Assembly: GCA_039714155.1 (NCBI GenBank)
Contig: JBDLJX010000057.1
Coordinates: 1-16,487 of the forward strand
Length of the DNA stretch: 16,487 nt
Source: SZUA-186 sp039714155
Lineage (GTDB): Bacteria; Pseudomonadota; Gammaproteobacteria; UBA9214
Direction: 5' to 3'
The notes below the pieces were generated by a model. That model worked only from the letters and a program-made list of their open reading frames with translations. It did not search any database and was not told where the DNA came from. Of the stretch, positions 1-6,585 are shown piece after piece. Numbering within the stretch: position 1 is the stretch's first letter; each line of letters opens with the position of its first letter. The position numbers were made by a program, and so were the translations under genes.

Positions 1-24
1 TAACCGAGACTGGAGGTACCTGCA

Positions 25-1041
25 ATGGCTAAAGGTGGTGGTGGTGGCAATCAGATTGCGATGCTCATCAATCTGGACAAGTGTCTTGGCTGTCATACGT
101 GTACGGTTGCCTGCAAGAACCTGTGGACCAACAAGGGTGGCCGCGAGTATATGTACTGGAACAACGTGGAATCGAAGCCCGGCGAGGGGTACCCGAGGAA
201 CTGGGAAAGCATGGGCGGCGGTTTCCAGGGCGGTCAGCCTGACGCGGGTATCTTCCCGACGAACAGTGATTACGGCCTGGGTGACCAGGGCCAGATCGTC
301 GATTTCGACTATCCGACACGCCTGGGTCATGATCCGGACAACGTTACCCCCGATCCCGGCATCGTTGATGCCGACCCGCAACCTAGCTGGCTGTCCAACT
401 GGGACGAGGAACAGGGCGACGGCCAGTTCCCGAACAGCTACTATTTCTATCTGCCGCGGATGTGCAACCATTGCGACCGCCCCGCGTGTCTGGAGTCCTG
501 TCCGCGCAAGGCCATCTATAAGCGCGAGGAGGACGGCATCGTGCTGGTGGACCAGGACCGCTGCCGCGGTTATCGCCAGTGCGTACGCACCTGTCCCTAC
601 AAGAAGGTCTTTTTCAACAGCGAGACACTGAAGTCGGAGAAGTGCATCTTCTGCTACCCGCGCATCGAAGCTGGCGAGGCCACCGCCTGTGCGGTGCAGT
701 GCCCCGGCCGTGTTCGCCACGTGGGTTTTGTAAGCGATCCCGCCTCGGACGTCTACTATCTGGCGAAGGACATGGGGGTCGCCCTGCCGCTGCACCCGGA
801 GTACGAGACCGGGCCCAACGTCTACTATATACCGCCCTTCTCGGGACCTTCACAGGTCAATCCGGACGGCAGCCTGAAAAACGTGGACCGCATCCCGGCG
901 GACTACCTGCGCTTCCTGTTCGGCAGTGAAGTCGATGCGGCCATCGCCACCCTGCGTAGCGCGCGGGACAACGGCGACCCGGACGGCATCCTTGCTATCC
1001 TGAATTCCAATAATCGTTACGACATACCGGTGGGAGGCTAG
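25..1041 (+). CDS. Type II DMSO reductase-family molybdoenzyme, iron-sulfur beta subunit
   Basis: This 338-residue protein is the electron-transfer subunit of a periplasmic molybdoenzyme, passing electrons between the molybdenum subunit and heme b through four iron-sulfur clusters. Cys ligands occur in four groups: C20/C23/C26/C30, C147/C150/C155/C159, C180/C186/C190 and C207/C210/C222/C226. In the third group Tyr183 (CRGYRQC) stands where a fourth Cys would be. That matches the NarH/DdhB/SerB/EbdB lineage, where this cluster is [3Fe-4S] and the others are [4Fe-4S]. The stretch CIFCYPRIEAG is also typical of the lineage. There is no signal peptide, as expected if the subunit is exported with a Tat-targeted alpha subunit. 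The start has a GGAGG site at 12-16. The window opens with TAA, which could be the stop of the upstream alpha gene. The substrate (selenate, chlorate, a hydrocarbon, dimethyl sulfide or other) cannot be told from this subunit. Confidence 0.93.
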   Translation: MAKGGGGGNQIAMLINLDKCLGCHTCTVACKNLWTNKGGREYMYWNNVESKPGEGYPRNWESMGGGFQGGQPDAGIFPTNSDYGLGDQGQIVDFDYPTRLGHDPDNVTPDPGIVDADPQPSWLSNWDEEQGDGQFPNSYYFYLPRMCNHCDRPACLESCPRKAIYKREEDGIVLVDQDRCRGYRQCVRTCPYKKVFFNSETLKSEKCIFCYPRIEAGEATACAVQCPGRVRHVGFVSDPASDVYYLAKDMGVALPLHPEYETGPNVYYIPPFSGPSQVNPDGSLKNVDRIPADYLRFLFGSEVDAAIATLRSARDNGDPDGILAILNSNNRYDIPVGG

Positions 1042-1043
1042 TC

Positions 1044-2267
1044 ATGAAAACGTCTATGATGAAACACAACTGGTTGCGCCTCCTTTGTGTCCTCGTGTGT
1101 CTCTCGTTCACCGCGGGGATGAGCACCGGCGCCTTTGCGGCCCCACCGGATCGAGACGGCGATGGTTACGATAAGCGATCCGACTGCGACGATAATAATG
1201 CCGCCGTCAACCCGGGTGCGTCGGAAGGCCCGTTTGGTGACGCGACCTGTTCCGATACCTGGGACAACGACTGCAACGGATTGACCGATGGAGATGATCC
1301 GCAATGTCAGGGCGGCAGCACATGCACCGACAACGACTTGGACGGTTACGGCAATCCCGGAGATGCATCCTGTCCGAACGGCGGAGCCACGGACTGCGAC
1401 GACAATAATGCCGCCGTCAACCCGGGCGCTACGGAAGGCCCGCTTGGTGACGCGACCTGTTCCGATACCTGGGACAACGACTGCAACGGATTGACCGACG
1501 TTGACGACCTGAGTTGCCAGCCTGGCGACGAGGTCTGCAACGACGGCTTCGACAACGACGGTGATGGCGATATTGACTGCGCTGATTCGGACTGTGCCGG
1601 CGAATCCGCCTGCACTGCCGGCAACAAGCTGACGGCCAACTACGTTACTGGCTCCGTGCTGGGAATCGGGCCGGACAGCGGCCTGTGGAACGCCACCACA
1701 GCGACCACCTACAGCATGTCCTGGCGCGACGATATCAATGATAGCTGTCCGCCGGACAACAACTGCAGTGGTAACTCACCGACCTTGACCGTCAAGGCCA
1801 TCCACAATGGCAACGATATCGCCTTCCTGATGTCCTGGAACGATGTCACCCAGAGCAGCGAGGTCTACCAGCCGTCAGAATTCGGCGACCGGGCCGTGAT
1901 CATGCTTAACGCCAATCGCATCTGCCAGATGGGCAGTCCGAACAATCCGACCAATATGTGGTTCTGGAATGCGGCGGACAAGACCCAGGGTGCGGGAGGC
2001 AGCGTGCAGAACCTGCTCGGGGGCGGGATTGGCACCATCACCCATACCGACGGTGATGACAACATCCAGGTCGTCAGCAGCCACTCGGGAGGTCTGTGGC
2101 AGGTGGTGATGAGCCGGCCGCTGGCCGCGATTGATGCGGCCGATCAGTTCGAGTTCACCACCGGTGTAACCACCGAAGTGTCCTTCGCCGTGTATGACGG
2201 TGCGTTCAAGCAGCGCAACGGGGCCAAGTGGATTACCGGCCGTGAATCGATGGATATTGCCCCCTGA
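1044..2267 (+). CDS. Exported heme-b gamma subunit (ethylbenzene dehydrogenase-like) with N-terminal MopE-type metal-binding repeats
   Basis: The 407-residue protein has a Sec signal peptide with a likely AFA|A cleavage after residue 32. Residues 36-88 and 97-158 are acidic, Cys-rich repeats (DRDGDGY, DCDDNNAAVNPGA, DNDCNG) of the type known as the MopE putative metal-binding motif. A shorter third unit follows at 162-190 (CNDGFDNDGDGDIDC). From about residue 194 to the end it resembles the heme-b gamma subunits of type II DMSO-reductase enzymes (AFLMSWND, ICQMGSPNNPTNMWFW, VYDGAF..RNGAK). In EbdC the heme ligands are Met and Lys; Met296 and Lys389 or Lys395 are the candidates here. It starts two bases after the beta stop, with GGGAGG at 1032-1037, so the two are probably co-translated. 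The repeats are not part of the family's usual gamma subunit. They could bind calcium or another metal, or dock the subunit to a partner. That role is inferred. Confidence 0.88.
   Translation: MKTSMMKHNWLRLLCVLVCLSFTAGMSTGAFAAPPDRDGDGYDKRSDCDDNNAAVNPGASEGPFGDATCSDTWDNDCNGLTDGDDPQCQGGSTCTDNDLDGYGNPGDASCPNGGATDCDDNNAAVNPGATEGPLGDATCSDTWDNDCNGLTDVDDLSCQPGDEVCNDGFDNDGDGDIDCADSDCAGESACTAGNKLTANYVTGSVLGIGPDSGLWNATTATTYSMSWRDDINDSCPPDNNCSGNSPTLTVKAIHNGNDIAFLMSWNDVTQSSEVYQPSEFGDRAVIMLNANRICQMGSPNNPTNMWFWNAADKTQGAGGSVQNLLGGGIGTITHTDGDDNIQVVSSHSGGLWQVVMSRPLAAIDAADQFEFTTGVTTEVSFAVYDGAFKQRNGAKWITGRESMDIAP
1182..1500 (+). repeat. Near-identical 109-bp direct repeat within the gamma-subunit gene
   Basis: Bases 1182-1290 and 1392-1500 differ at only six positions by eye (1193, 1217, 1220, 1221, 1233 and 1289 in the first copy) and are 210 bp apart, exactly 70 codons. 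Each copy encodes the core of one MopE-type metal-binding unit. Identity this high, including at silent sites, suggests a recent in-frame duplication or gene conversion. Loss or gain of units by recombination would keep the reading frame. Confidence 0.93.
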
Positions 2268-2304
2268 TCAACCGGCAATGACTACTGGAGCAAAGGAGAA
2301 AAAC

Positions 2305-2967
2305 ATGTCGGGACAACCTGCACTGGAGATGACGAAGCTCACGGACGAGGATCTGGTCGACGTAAACCGCAGCCGGCTGTACAGGCTGCTTGCCCTGGGG
2401 TTCGGGTTTCCGTGCAAGGAATTGCATGAAGCACAGGCCGAACTCCGGGAAATCGCGGCAGCACTGTACCCCGATCTGGAGCTAACCCAGGAAAATGTGA
2501 ACCTGCTGGCCCCGGAAATCGAGTCGTTGTACATCAATGTGATTGACGGGCATAACCAGAAAAAGGCCTGCAGGCCATATGAAACCGCCTGGCGAGAGGG
2601 CGACCGGTCCATGCAGCAGTGGGAAGTGAAAAAGCTCTACCAGATATTCGGTCTGGAGCTGAACAAGGATACCAACGAGCTGCCGGACCATCTCGTGAAC
2701 GAGCTGGAGTTCATGCATTTCCTCAGTCACCAGGCAGTGGAGGCCGGCAGGGGGATGCTTGGCGGCGGTGACGCCCGCAAGCAGTATGTGCATGCGCAGA
2801 AGGATTTCCTGGAACGGCACCTCAGTCTGTGGGTTCCAAAATTCTGCAAGGCGCTGCAGGAAAAGGTTGACGAACCGTTCTACGTAAATCTCGCAGCCCT
2901 TACGGCACAGTTTGTCATGGATGATCTCGAGTGGGTGCAGGAGCAGTACGAGGCTGAGAACGGCTAG
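2305..2967 (+). CDS. TorD/NarJ-family molybdoenzyme maturation chaperone
   Basis: This 220-residue, mostly helical cytoplasmic protein has no signal peptide or membrane segment. It has the features of the TorD/DmsD/NarJ superfamily: an N-terminal RLYRLLALGF helix, the YETAW segment near residue 92 followed by MQQWEVKKLYQIFGLEL, then PDHLVNELEFMHFL (127-140) and FLERHLSLWVPKF (168-180). Such chaperones bind the catalytic subunit, help cofactor insertion and hold back Tat export until folding is complete. The order beta, gamma, chaperone is that of the ebdBCD genes, so it probably serves the alpha subunit encoded upstream. The chosen ATG has an AAGGAG site at 2293-2298, six bases away. A reading frame extends 37 codons further upstream but overlaps the gamma gene and has no comparable signal. 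Confidence 0.88.
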   Translation: MSGQPALEMTKLTDEDLVDVNRSRLYRLLALGFGFPCKELHEAQAELREIAAALYPDLELTQENVNLLAPEIESLYINVIDGHNQKKACRPYETAWREGDRSMQQWEVKKLYQIFGLELNKDTNELPDHLVNELEFMHFLSHQAVEAGRGMLGGGDARKQYVHAQKDFLERHLSLWVPKFCKALQEKVDEPFYVNLAALTAQFVMDDLEWVQEQYEAENG

Positions 2968-2990
2968 CTGCGTGTTTGTTGGTAACCGTC

Positions 2991-3986
2991 ATGCCTAACC
3001 TTGTTGATACGTTCGGGCGCTGCATCGATTACCTGCGGATTTCAGTTACCGACCGTTGTAACTATCGCTGTTTTTATTGCCGGCCGGCCGGTGCGATGGC
3101 GGAAGGAAGCCATCATGAATTTCTCAGGCATGAGGAAATAGTCCGCCTGGTCCGGTTGTTTTCCGAACTGGGCGTGAGCAAGGTGCGGCTCACCGGTGGT
3201 GAACCGCTGCTGCGCCGCAATCTTGCGGAGCTGGCGACCATGATCACCGGCCTGCCGGGGATTGCCGATCTTTCCCTGTCCACCAACGGTCATTTGCTCG
3301 AACGTTTCGCGGCACCGCTGCAAGAGGCGGGGATTAATCGCGTCAATATCTCCCTGGATTCCCTGGATCAGGATAATTTCTCGGCCATTACCCGTGGTGG
3401 CGATCTCAGACACGTTCTCCTGGGGATCGAGGCCGCGCAAGCGGCCGCTATGACGCCGATCAAGATCAACATGGTGGTCATGAAGGGAGTCAATGAACAC
3501 GAGATCGACAGCATGCTGGACTTCGCGCTGGAGCGGGGCCTGGAGCTGCGTTTTATCGAAACCATGCCGGTGGGAACGGCCGGTGCAGGTAACATGGTCC
3601 ACTACTATCCGGCTGCCCGGATTCTCGAGCGTATTCGTGTGCATTACGGTTCCCGACTTGTTCCCGTGCAGGGGCAACGCGGGCCGGGACCCGCACGTTA
3701 CTACCAGGCCGGTGACAGTGCCGTGAAGGTCGGGGTGATATCCGCGGTATCCAGGCATTTCTGCGAGAGCTGTAATCGCGTGCGCCTGACAGCCCGCGGC
3801 GATCTGGTGCTTTGTCTGGGTCACGAGGACCGTGTTTCATTACGCAGTGCGCTGCGTGACGGGCGTTCCGATGACGGGATCAAGCAGGACATCCTGGCAG
3901 CCATCGCGAGAAAACCGGAACATCATGATTTCAGCAGTGGTGCTGACCAGCCGGTAACCGGGCAGATGGTCACCCTGGGTGGATGA
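2991..3986 (+). CDS. moaA: GTP 3',8-cyclase MoaA (molybdenum cofactor biosynthesis)
   Basis: This radical SAM enzyme converts GTP to 3',8-cyclo-7,8-dihydro-GTP, the first step of molybdopterin synthesis. In the 331-residue protein counted from this ATG, the N-terminal cluster motif is C23-x3-C27-x2-C30 (DRCNYRCFYC), followed by VRLTGGEPLLR and SLSTNG. The second cluster that binds the substrate is supplied by C258, C261 and C275 (FCESCNRVRLTARGDL). The chain ends in the family's C-terminal double glycine (MVTLGG), so it is complete. It follows the chaperone gene by 23 bases and suggests that the molybdoenzyme locus brings its own cofactor supply. No strong ribosome binding site is visible. 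A TTG at 2976, five codons upstream, is an alternative start, but the ATG aligns better with the family N-terminus. Confidence 0.95.
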   Translation: MPNLVDTFGRCIDYLRISVTDRCNYRCFYCRPAGAMAEGSHHEFLRHEEIVRLVRLFSELGVSKVRLTGGEPLLRRNLAELATMITGLPGIADLSLSTNGHLLERFAAPLQEAGINRVNISLDSLDQDNFSAITRGGDLRHVLLGIEAAQAAAMTPIKINMVVMKGVNEHEIDSMLDFALERGLELRFIETMPVGTAGAGNMVHYYPAARILERIRVHYGSRLVPVQGQRGPGPARYYQAGDSAVKVGVISAVSRHFCESCNRVRLTARGDLVLCLGHEDRVSLRSALRDGRSDDGIKQDILAAIARKPEHHDFSSGADQPVTGQMVTLGG

Positions 3987-4008
3987 AGCCAGCTTCTGAT
4001 GTAGCTAT

Positions 4009-4024
4009 TGAATGATAATATTCA
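4009..4024. promoter_or_regulatory. AT-rich palindrome, possible operator
   Basis: The bases form a perfect 5-bp inverted repeat, TGAAT and ATTCA, around a GATAAT centre. The core AATGATAAT matches part of the classical Fur box, but by my count the full 19-bp alignment agrees at only about 12 positions. A related inverted copy, ATGAATATCA, lies at 4050-4059. It sits 23 bases after the moaA stop and about 200 bases before the SET-domain gene, where an operator would make sense. No convincing -35/-10 pair was found beside it. Confidence 0.25.
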
Positions 4025-4084
4025 TAGAAACTCTTTTGGCAGGCTGAAGATGAATATCAGTCACCATAATACAAACAGTGAGTT

Positions 4085-4181
4085 CCTTCTCCCTTCGGGA
4101 GAAGGGCAGGATGAGGGGATATAAAATCAGATAATTCCTTTTAGTATCCCCTCTCCCCAGCCCTCTCCCGGAGGGAGAGGG
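4085..4181. repeat. Head-to-head pair of 37-bp REP-like palindromic elements
   Basis: Each unit contains a 9-bp perfect hairpin with a 3-nt loop: CCTTCTCCC/GGGAGAAGG at 4085-4105 and CCCTCTCCC/GGGAGAGGG at 4161-4181. Next to each hairpin is a G-rich tail ending in GGGGATA. The reverse complement of 4145-4181 aligns with 4085-4121 over all 37 bases without a gap and with few mismatches. A 23-bp AT-rich spacer (4122-4144) separates the units, so the whole could fold as one large cruciform. Such elements occur in intergenic spacers of many gammaproteobacteria and can end transcription or protect the 3' end of an mRNA. Here it separates moaA from the SET-domain gene. Confidence 0.85.
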
Positions 4182-4235
4182 AGTTTATGGGGGAAGAGGA
4201 ATGTGTTTAGTATTTATGCAAAGCTCAATAGTAAG

Positions 4236-4673
4236 ATGGATCGCATATATTCCCCCGATGTGTACGTTGCAGACACCTTGACGGGTAAGGGACGTGGTGT
4301 GTTCGCAGGGCGTGATTACCGGGCAGGGGAGGTGGTCGAGGTCTCACCCGCGATTGTGCTTGAAAAAGAGGCTGTAGCACTTCTCAGGGATACATTGTTG
4401 CGGACCTATGACTTTGACTGGCAGGTACTCGCGAACACGAACACCCCGGCCACCGCAATCGCAGCAGGCTATGGCGGCATGTACAATCATTCCGATCCCG
4501 CCAACATGCGTTATCATGCCGACCCGCTTGCTGTTACCCTGATATTTACGGCTGTTCGGGATATCAGGCGGGATGAACAGTTGACTATAAACTATAATGC
4601 GCGAGGCGGTGGTCACGTATGGCACGATGACAACTGGTTCGAGCGTGAAGATATAAAGCTGACAGGAGACTGA
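4236..4673 (+). CDS. Small SET-domain protein (probable protein lysine methyltransferase)
   Basis: This 145-residue cytoplasmic protein is essentially one SET domain. It shows the SAM-side motif GKGRGVFAGRDYRAGE (residues 17-32), the YNHSDPAN motif (83-90) that corresponds to NHSCxPN, and the C-terminal RDIRRDEQLTINY (108-120) with the catalytic Tyr. The Cys of NHSC is replaced by Asp, and no post-SET Cys cluster is visible. Family members transfer methyl groups from SAM to lysine side chains. The bacterial substrate is generally unknown and nothing here identifies it. An in-frame GTG at 4203 with a GA-rich stretch just before it would add 11 residues. I preferred the ATG because the conserved part begins right after it. 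It lies 5 bp upstream of the Spy-like gene, suggesting co-transcription. Confidence 0.8.
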   Translation: MDRIYSPDVYVADTLTGKGRGVFAGRDYRAGEVVEVSPAIVLEKEAVALLRDTLLRTYDFDWQVLANTNTPATAIAAGYGGMYNHSDPANMRYHADPLAVTLIFTAVRDIRRDEQLTINYNARGGGHVWHDDNWFEREDIKLTGD

Positions 4674-4678
4674 TTGGA

Positions 4679-5305
4679 ATGTCAGAGCATTGTGGAGCAG
4701 GCAGGGTTCAGCAACTGACAGCAGCGCTGCTCGGTTTCCTGTTCGTTTGTGTATTTTCTCCGGCAGCCGCTGATGACTCGGTCGAGGCAGCCAGGGCGGC
4801 GGCTCACGCCGCCGAGGCAGCCAGAGAGGGAACCGGGATTCCTGCACTCCCGGAGAAACAGATAGCTGCCTACCTGGATGGCCGGGCGATGTGGATGGCC
4901 AGTGTGGCAGAGTTGAACCATTATCCCGGTCCGCGGCAGGTACTGGAACTTGCAGCGAAGCTTGAACTCTCCGCGGAACAGCAACAGGCCACCGTTAATC
5001 TTTATGATGAAATACGCCCGGAGGCGGTCCGTCTTGGCAAGCAACTGGTAGAACAGGAGCAGCGACTTAACCGGATCTTTGCCTGGGGTCAGGCCAAAGA
5101 AGAAAACATTGAGCCTATTGTGACTGAAATAGGAATGCTTCAGGCGAAACTCAGGTTAACGCATCTGCTGGCCCACATTCGTGCAAGAGAGCTGCTCACG
5201 GAGGACCAGGTCAAGCGCTATGATGAACTTCAGGGCTATGGCGAACCAACCGGGGAGAGCAGCAACAGGATGGGCTGCAATGCCATGCATCATCACGGGC
5301 GCTGA
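4679..5305 (+). CDS. Exported Spy/CpxP-like periplasmic protein
   Basis: The protein has 208 residues. A hydrophobic segment (15-26) followed by SPAAA|DD predicts Sec export with cleavage near residue 31. After an Ala/Glu-rich helix (34-50), the mature part is largely helical and charged. It carries an LSAEQQQATVNLYDEI segment (97-112) and LLTEDQVKRYDELQ (172-185), which contain LTxxQ-type motifs characteristic of the Spy/CpxP/ZraP group of periplasmic chaperones and metal-stress proteins. The tail CNAMHHHGR could bind a metal ion. The start has an AGGAG site at 4664-4668 overlapping the end of the SET gene. Likely roles are buffering of envelope or metal stress; no partner can be named. An independent periplasmic helical protein is the alternative reading. 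Confidence 0.75.
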   Translation: MSEHCGAGRVQQLTAALLGFLFVCVFSPAAADDSVEAARAAAHAAEAAREGTGIPALPEKQIAAYLDGRAMWMASVAELNHYPGPRQVLELAAKLELSAEQQQATVNLYDEIRPEAVRLGKQLVEQEQRLNRIFAWGQAKEENIEPIVTEIGMLQAKLRLTHLLAHIRARELLTEDQVKRYDELQGYGEPTGESSNRMGCNAMHHHGR

Positions 5306-5378
5306 TGCCTGGTTTGATGAAAACGAGGAACACAAACAGGTGGTACGTTTCATGAGCATGACCGGCGGGTAAAACACG

Positions 5379-6125
5379 ATGTGGCTACTCGATCCATCGA
5401 TCTCACTGTGGTTACTGCTGCTTGTCGCCGTCATGGCGATTCTCTATTCCTCGGTGGGCCATGGTGGCGCCTCCGGCTATCTCGCGGCCATGGCATTGTT
5501 CGGGTTGGAGCCGGCCATGATGAAGCCGGCCGCCCTGACCATGAATATCTTCGTGACCGTGCTGGTTCTGTGGCGGTTCTCACGGACCGTTCCGATCAAC
5601 TGGCGCCTGTTGTTGCCGTTTGCTGTCGCCTCGGTTCCCATGGCATTCATCGGTGGCGCCTATACTATCAATTCCAGCATCTACCGCATCATGGTCGGAC
5701 TCGCACTGCTGCTGGCGATGTGGCGCTTGTTATGGGAAGGTGATGACAGTAATCGTATTCAGGCACCGGCGCTGTGGGTTGCACTGCCGGTGGGTGCCGT
5801 ACTCGGGCTGGTGTCGGGCCTGACCGGTGTTGGTGGTGGCATCTTTCTCAGTCCACTGTTGCTGCTGTTTCACTGGACCAGCATGCGCGGCAGCGTCCCG
5901 ATTGCTGCGGCTTTCATCCTGTTGAATTCCATTGCAGGGCTGGGCGGCTATGCCAGCACGGCAACACACTGGCCGGCCGGGATTCCGGTGCTGGTGGTCA
6001 CGGCTGTGTTAGGTGCACTGATCGGGTCGGAACTCGGCGCGCGCCGCCTGGCGCCGGCTCATCTGCGCAGGGCGCTGGCTGGTGTGCTGGTGGTTGCCGG
6101 TGTCAAGATGATCTCCACCGCATAA
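5379..6125 (+). CDS. TauE/SafE-family membrane permease (sulfite/sulfonate exporter family)
   Basis: This 248-residue integral membrane protein has two homologous halves, as is typical of TauE/SafE (DUF81) proteins. The first half carries the signature SSVGHGGASGYLA (24-35) and the second GLVSGLTGVGGGIFLSPLLL (143-162). Hydrophobic helices cover most of the chain and the length is normal for the family. Members move sulfite, sulfoacetate or other small anions out of the cell, and some are thought to work in import. The substrate is not fixed by sequence. It follows the Spy-like gene by 73 bases with only a weak GGCGGG ribosome site at 5364-5369. A link to sulfur metabolism is plausible but rests on the family name alone. 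Confidence 0.9.
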   Translation: MWLLDPSISLWLLLLVAVMAILYSSVGHGGASGYLAAMALFGLEPAMMKPAALTMNIFVTVLVLWRFSRTVPINWRLLLPFAVASVPMAFIGGAYTINSSIYRIMVGLALLLAMWRLLWEGDDSNRIQAPALWVALPVGAVLGLVSGLTGVGGGIFLSPLLLLFHWTSMRGSVPIAAAFILLNSIAGLGGYASTATHWPAGIPVLVVTAVLGALIGSELGARRLAPAHLRRALAGVLVVAGVKMISTA

Positions 6126-6136
6126 TCAGCGGCTTT

Positions 6137-6162
6137 GTTGGGTTACGCTGCGCTAACCCAAC
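6137..6162. repeat. Intergenic hairpin repeat after the TauE gene
   Basis: A perfect 9-bp stem, GTTGGGTTA and TAACCCAAC, encloses an 8-nt loop, 11 bases after the permease stop. This sequence type recurs in intergenic spacers of many proteobacteria. It could act as an mRNA 3'-end stabiliser or a weak terminator, but no T tract follows it. Confidence 0.75.
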
Positions 6163-6175
6163 CTACGAAACACTT

Positions 6176-6314
6176 CGTCATTCCGGCGCAGGCCGGACAA
6201 AAGCGCGTAGCGCGTTGAACGTCCAAGGGACGGCCCGCAGGGTGAGCGAAGCGAATAATCCAGGAAAATGGCCACAATCGGCAGTTCTGGATCCCGGCCT
6301 GCGCCGGGATGACG
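6176..6314. mobile_element. 139-bp MITE/REP-like element with 21-bp terminal inverted repeats
   Basis: The left end (6176-6196) and right end (6294-6314) are inverted copies matching at 20 of 21 positions; both contain the palindrome-rich core GGCGCAGGCC. Inside the right end, CCCGGC-CTGC-GCCGGG (6293-6308) can form its own hairpin. The interior has no coding capacity. Elements of this type, beginning CGTCATTCC and ending GGATGACG, are dispersed in many proteobacterial genomes, probably moved by enzymes acting in trans. A short T run (6318-6322) after the element might let it end transcription of the TauE gene. Confidence 0.75.
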
Positions 6315-6376
6315 GCGTTTTTAGACCTTAAGTAAGTGCCATTCGACTCCTCCCCGTTTTGCAAGCATTCCGTTTT

Positions 6377-6407
6377 TTGACAATCAGGCACGACTGTTCA
6401 CGTGTAT
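6377..6407 (+). promoter_or_regulatory. Weak sigma-70-like promoter candidate for the cassette
   Basis: A perfect -35 hexamer TTGACA (6377-6382) is followed, after a 19-bp spacer, by GTGTAT (6402-6407), a poor -10 match. It is the only -35 consensus I see between the repeats and the TVP38 gene. The long spacing and weak -10 keep confidence low. Confidence 0.25.
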
Positions 6408-6494
6408 CCGGGTAATTACGGCTACAACGCCCGGACAGGCGGGTACGATGATATGATGGAAACGGGCATTATCGATCCTGCCTGAGTGGTCCGT

Positions 6495-6514
6495 GTGGCG
6501 TTACAGAACGCCGC
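6495..6514 (+). promoter_or_regulatory. Leader hairpin upstream of the TVP38 gene
   Basis: The stem GTGGCGTT/AACGCCGC, with one G-U pair, closes an ACAG tetraloop about 70 bases before the ATG. No uridine tract follows, so a terminator is unlikely. An mRNA leader structure or a binding site is possible. Confidence 0.35.
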
Positions 6515-6585
6515 TTTACCTGTGAGGACGTCGATTGATTTTCAGATGAACACGATCCGCGAGAGGTGAAAGCTTAATCAAAAAC

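Larger units (their letters stand above)
6315..6585 (+). other. Gene-free leader upstream of the five-gene cassette
   Basis: I find no coding sequence in this stretch. It contains a consensus-like -35 TTGACA at 6377-6382. No good -10 is found at 17-18 bp; the best, around GTGTAT at 6402-6407, is poor. A hairpin lies at 6495-6514. An in-frame stop at 6547 shows that the next gene cannot start much earlier than its annotated ATG. The promoter of the cassette most probably lies here, giving a 5' leader of 150 bases or more. Confidence 0.5.

Noticed and set aside
1182..1500. Possible CRISPR-like or satellite array
   Set aside because: There are only two long copies, inside an open reading frame and exactly 70 codons apart; this is a protein domain duplication.
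3042..3824. 260-codon open frame on the - strand opposite moaA
   Set aside because: It is fully antisense to a clear MoaA, its translation shows no recognisable domain, and long antisense frames are expected in GC-rich genes.
5181..5372. 63-codon + strand frame overlapping the Spy-like gene end and reaching to the TauE gene
   Set aside because: I considered that it might show a frameshifted tail of the Spy-like protein, but the in-frame protein already has a plausible His-rich end and the alternative shows no family motif.
5774..6331. 185-codon + strand frame running from within the TauE gene into the repeats
   Set aside because: The first part is an out-of-frame reading of TauE and the rest translates the MITE-like element, so it is not a gene.
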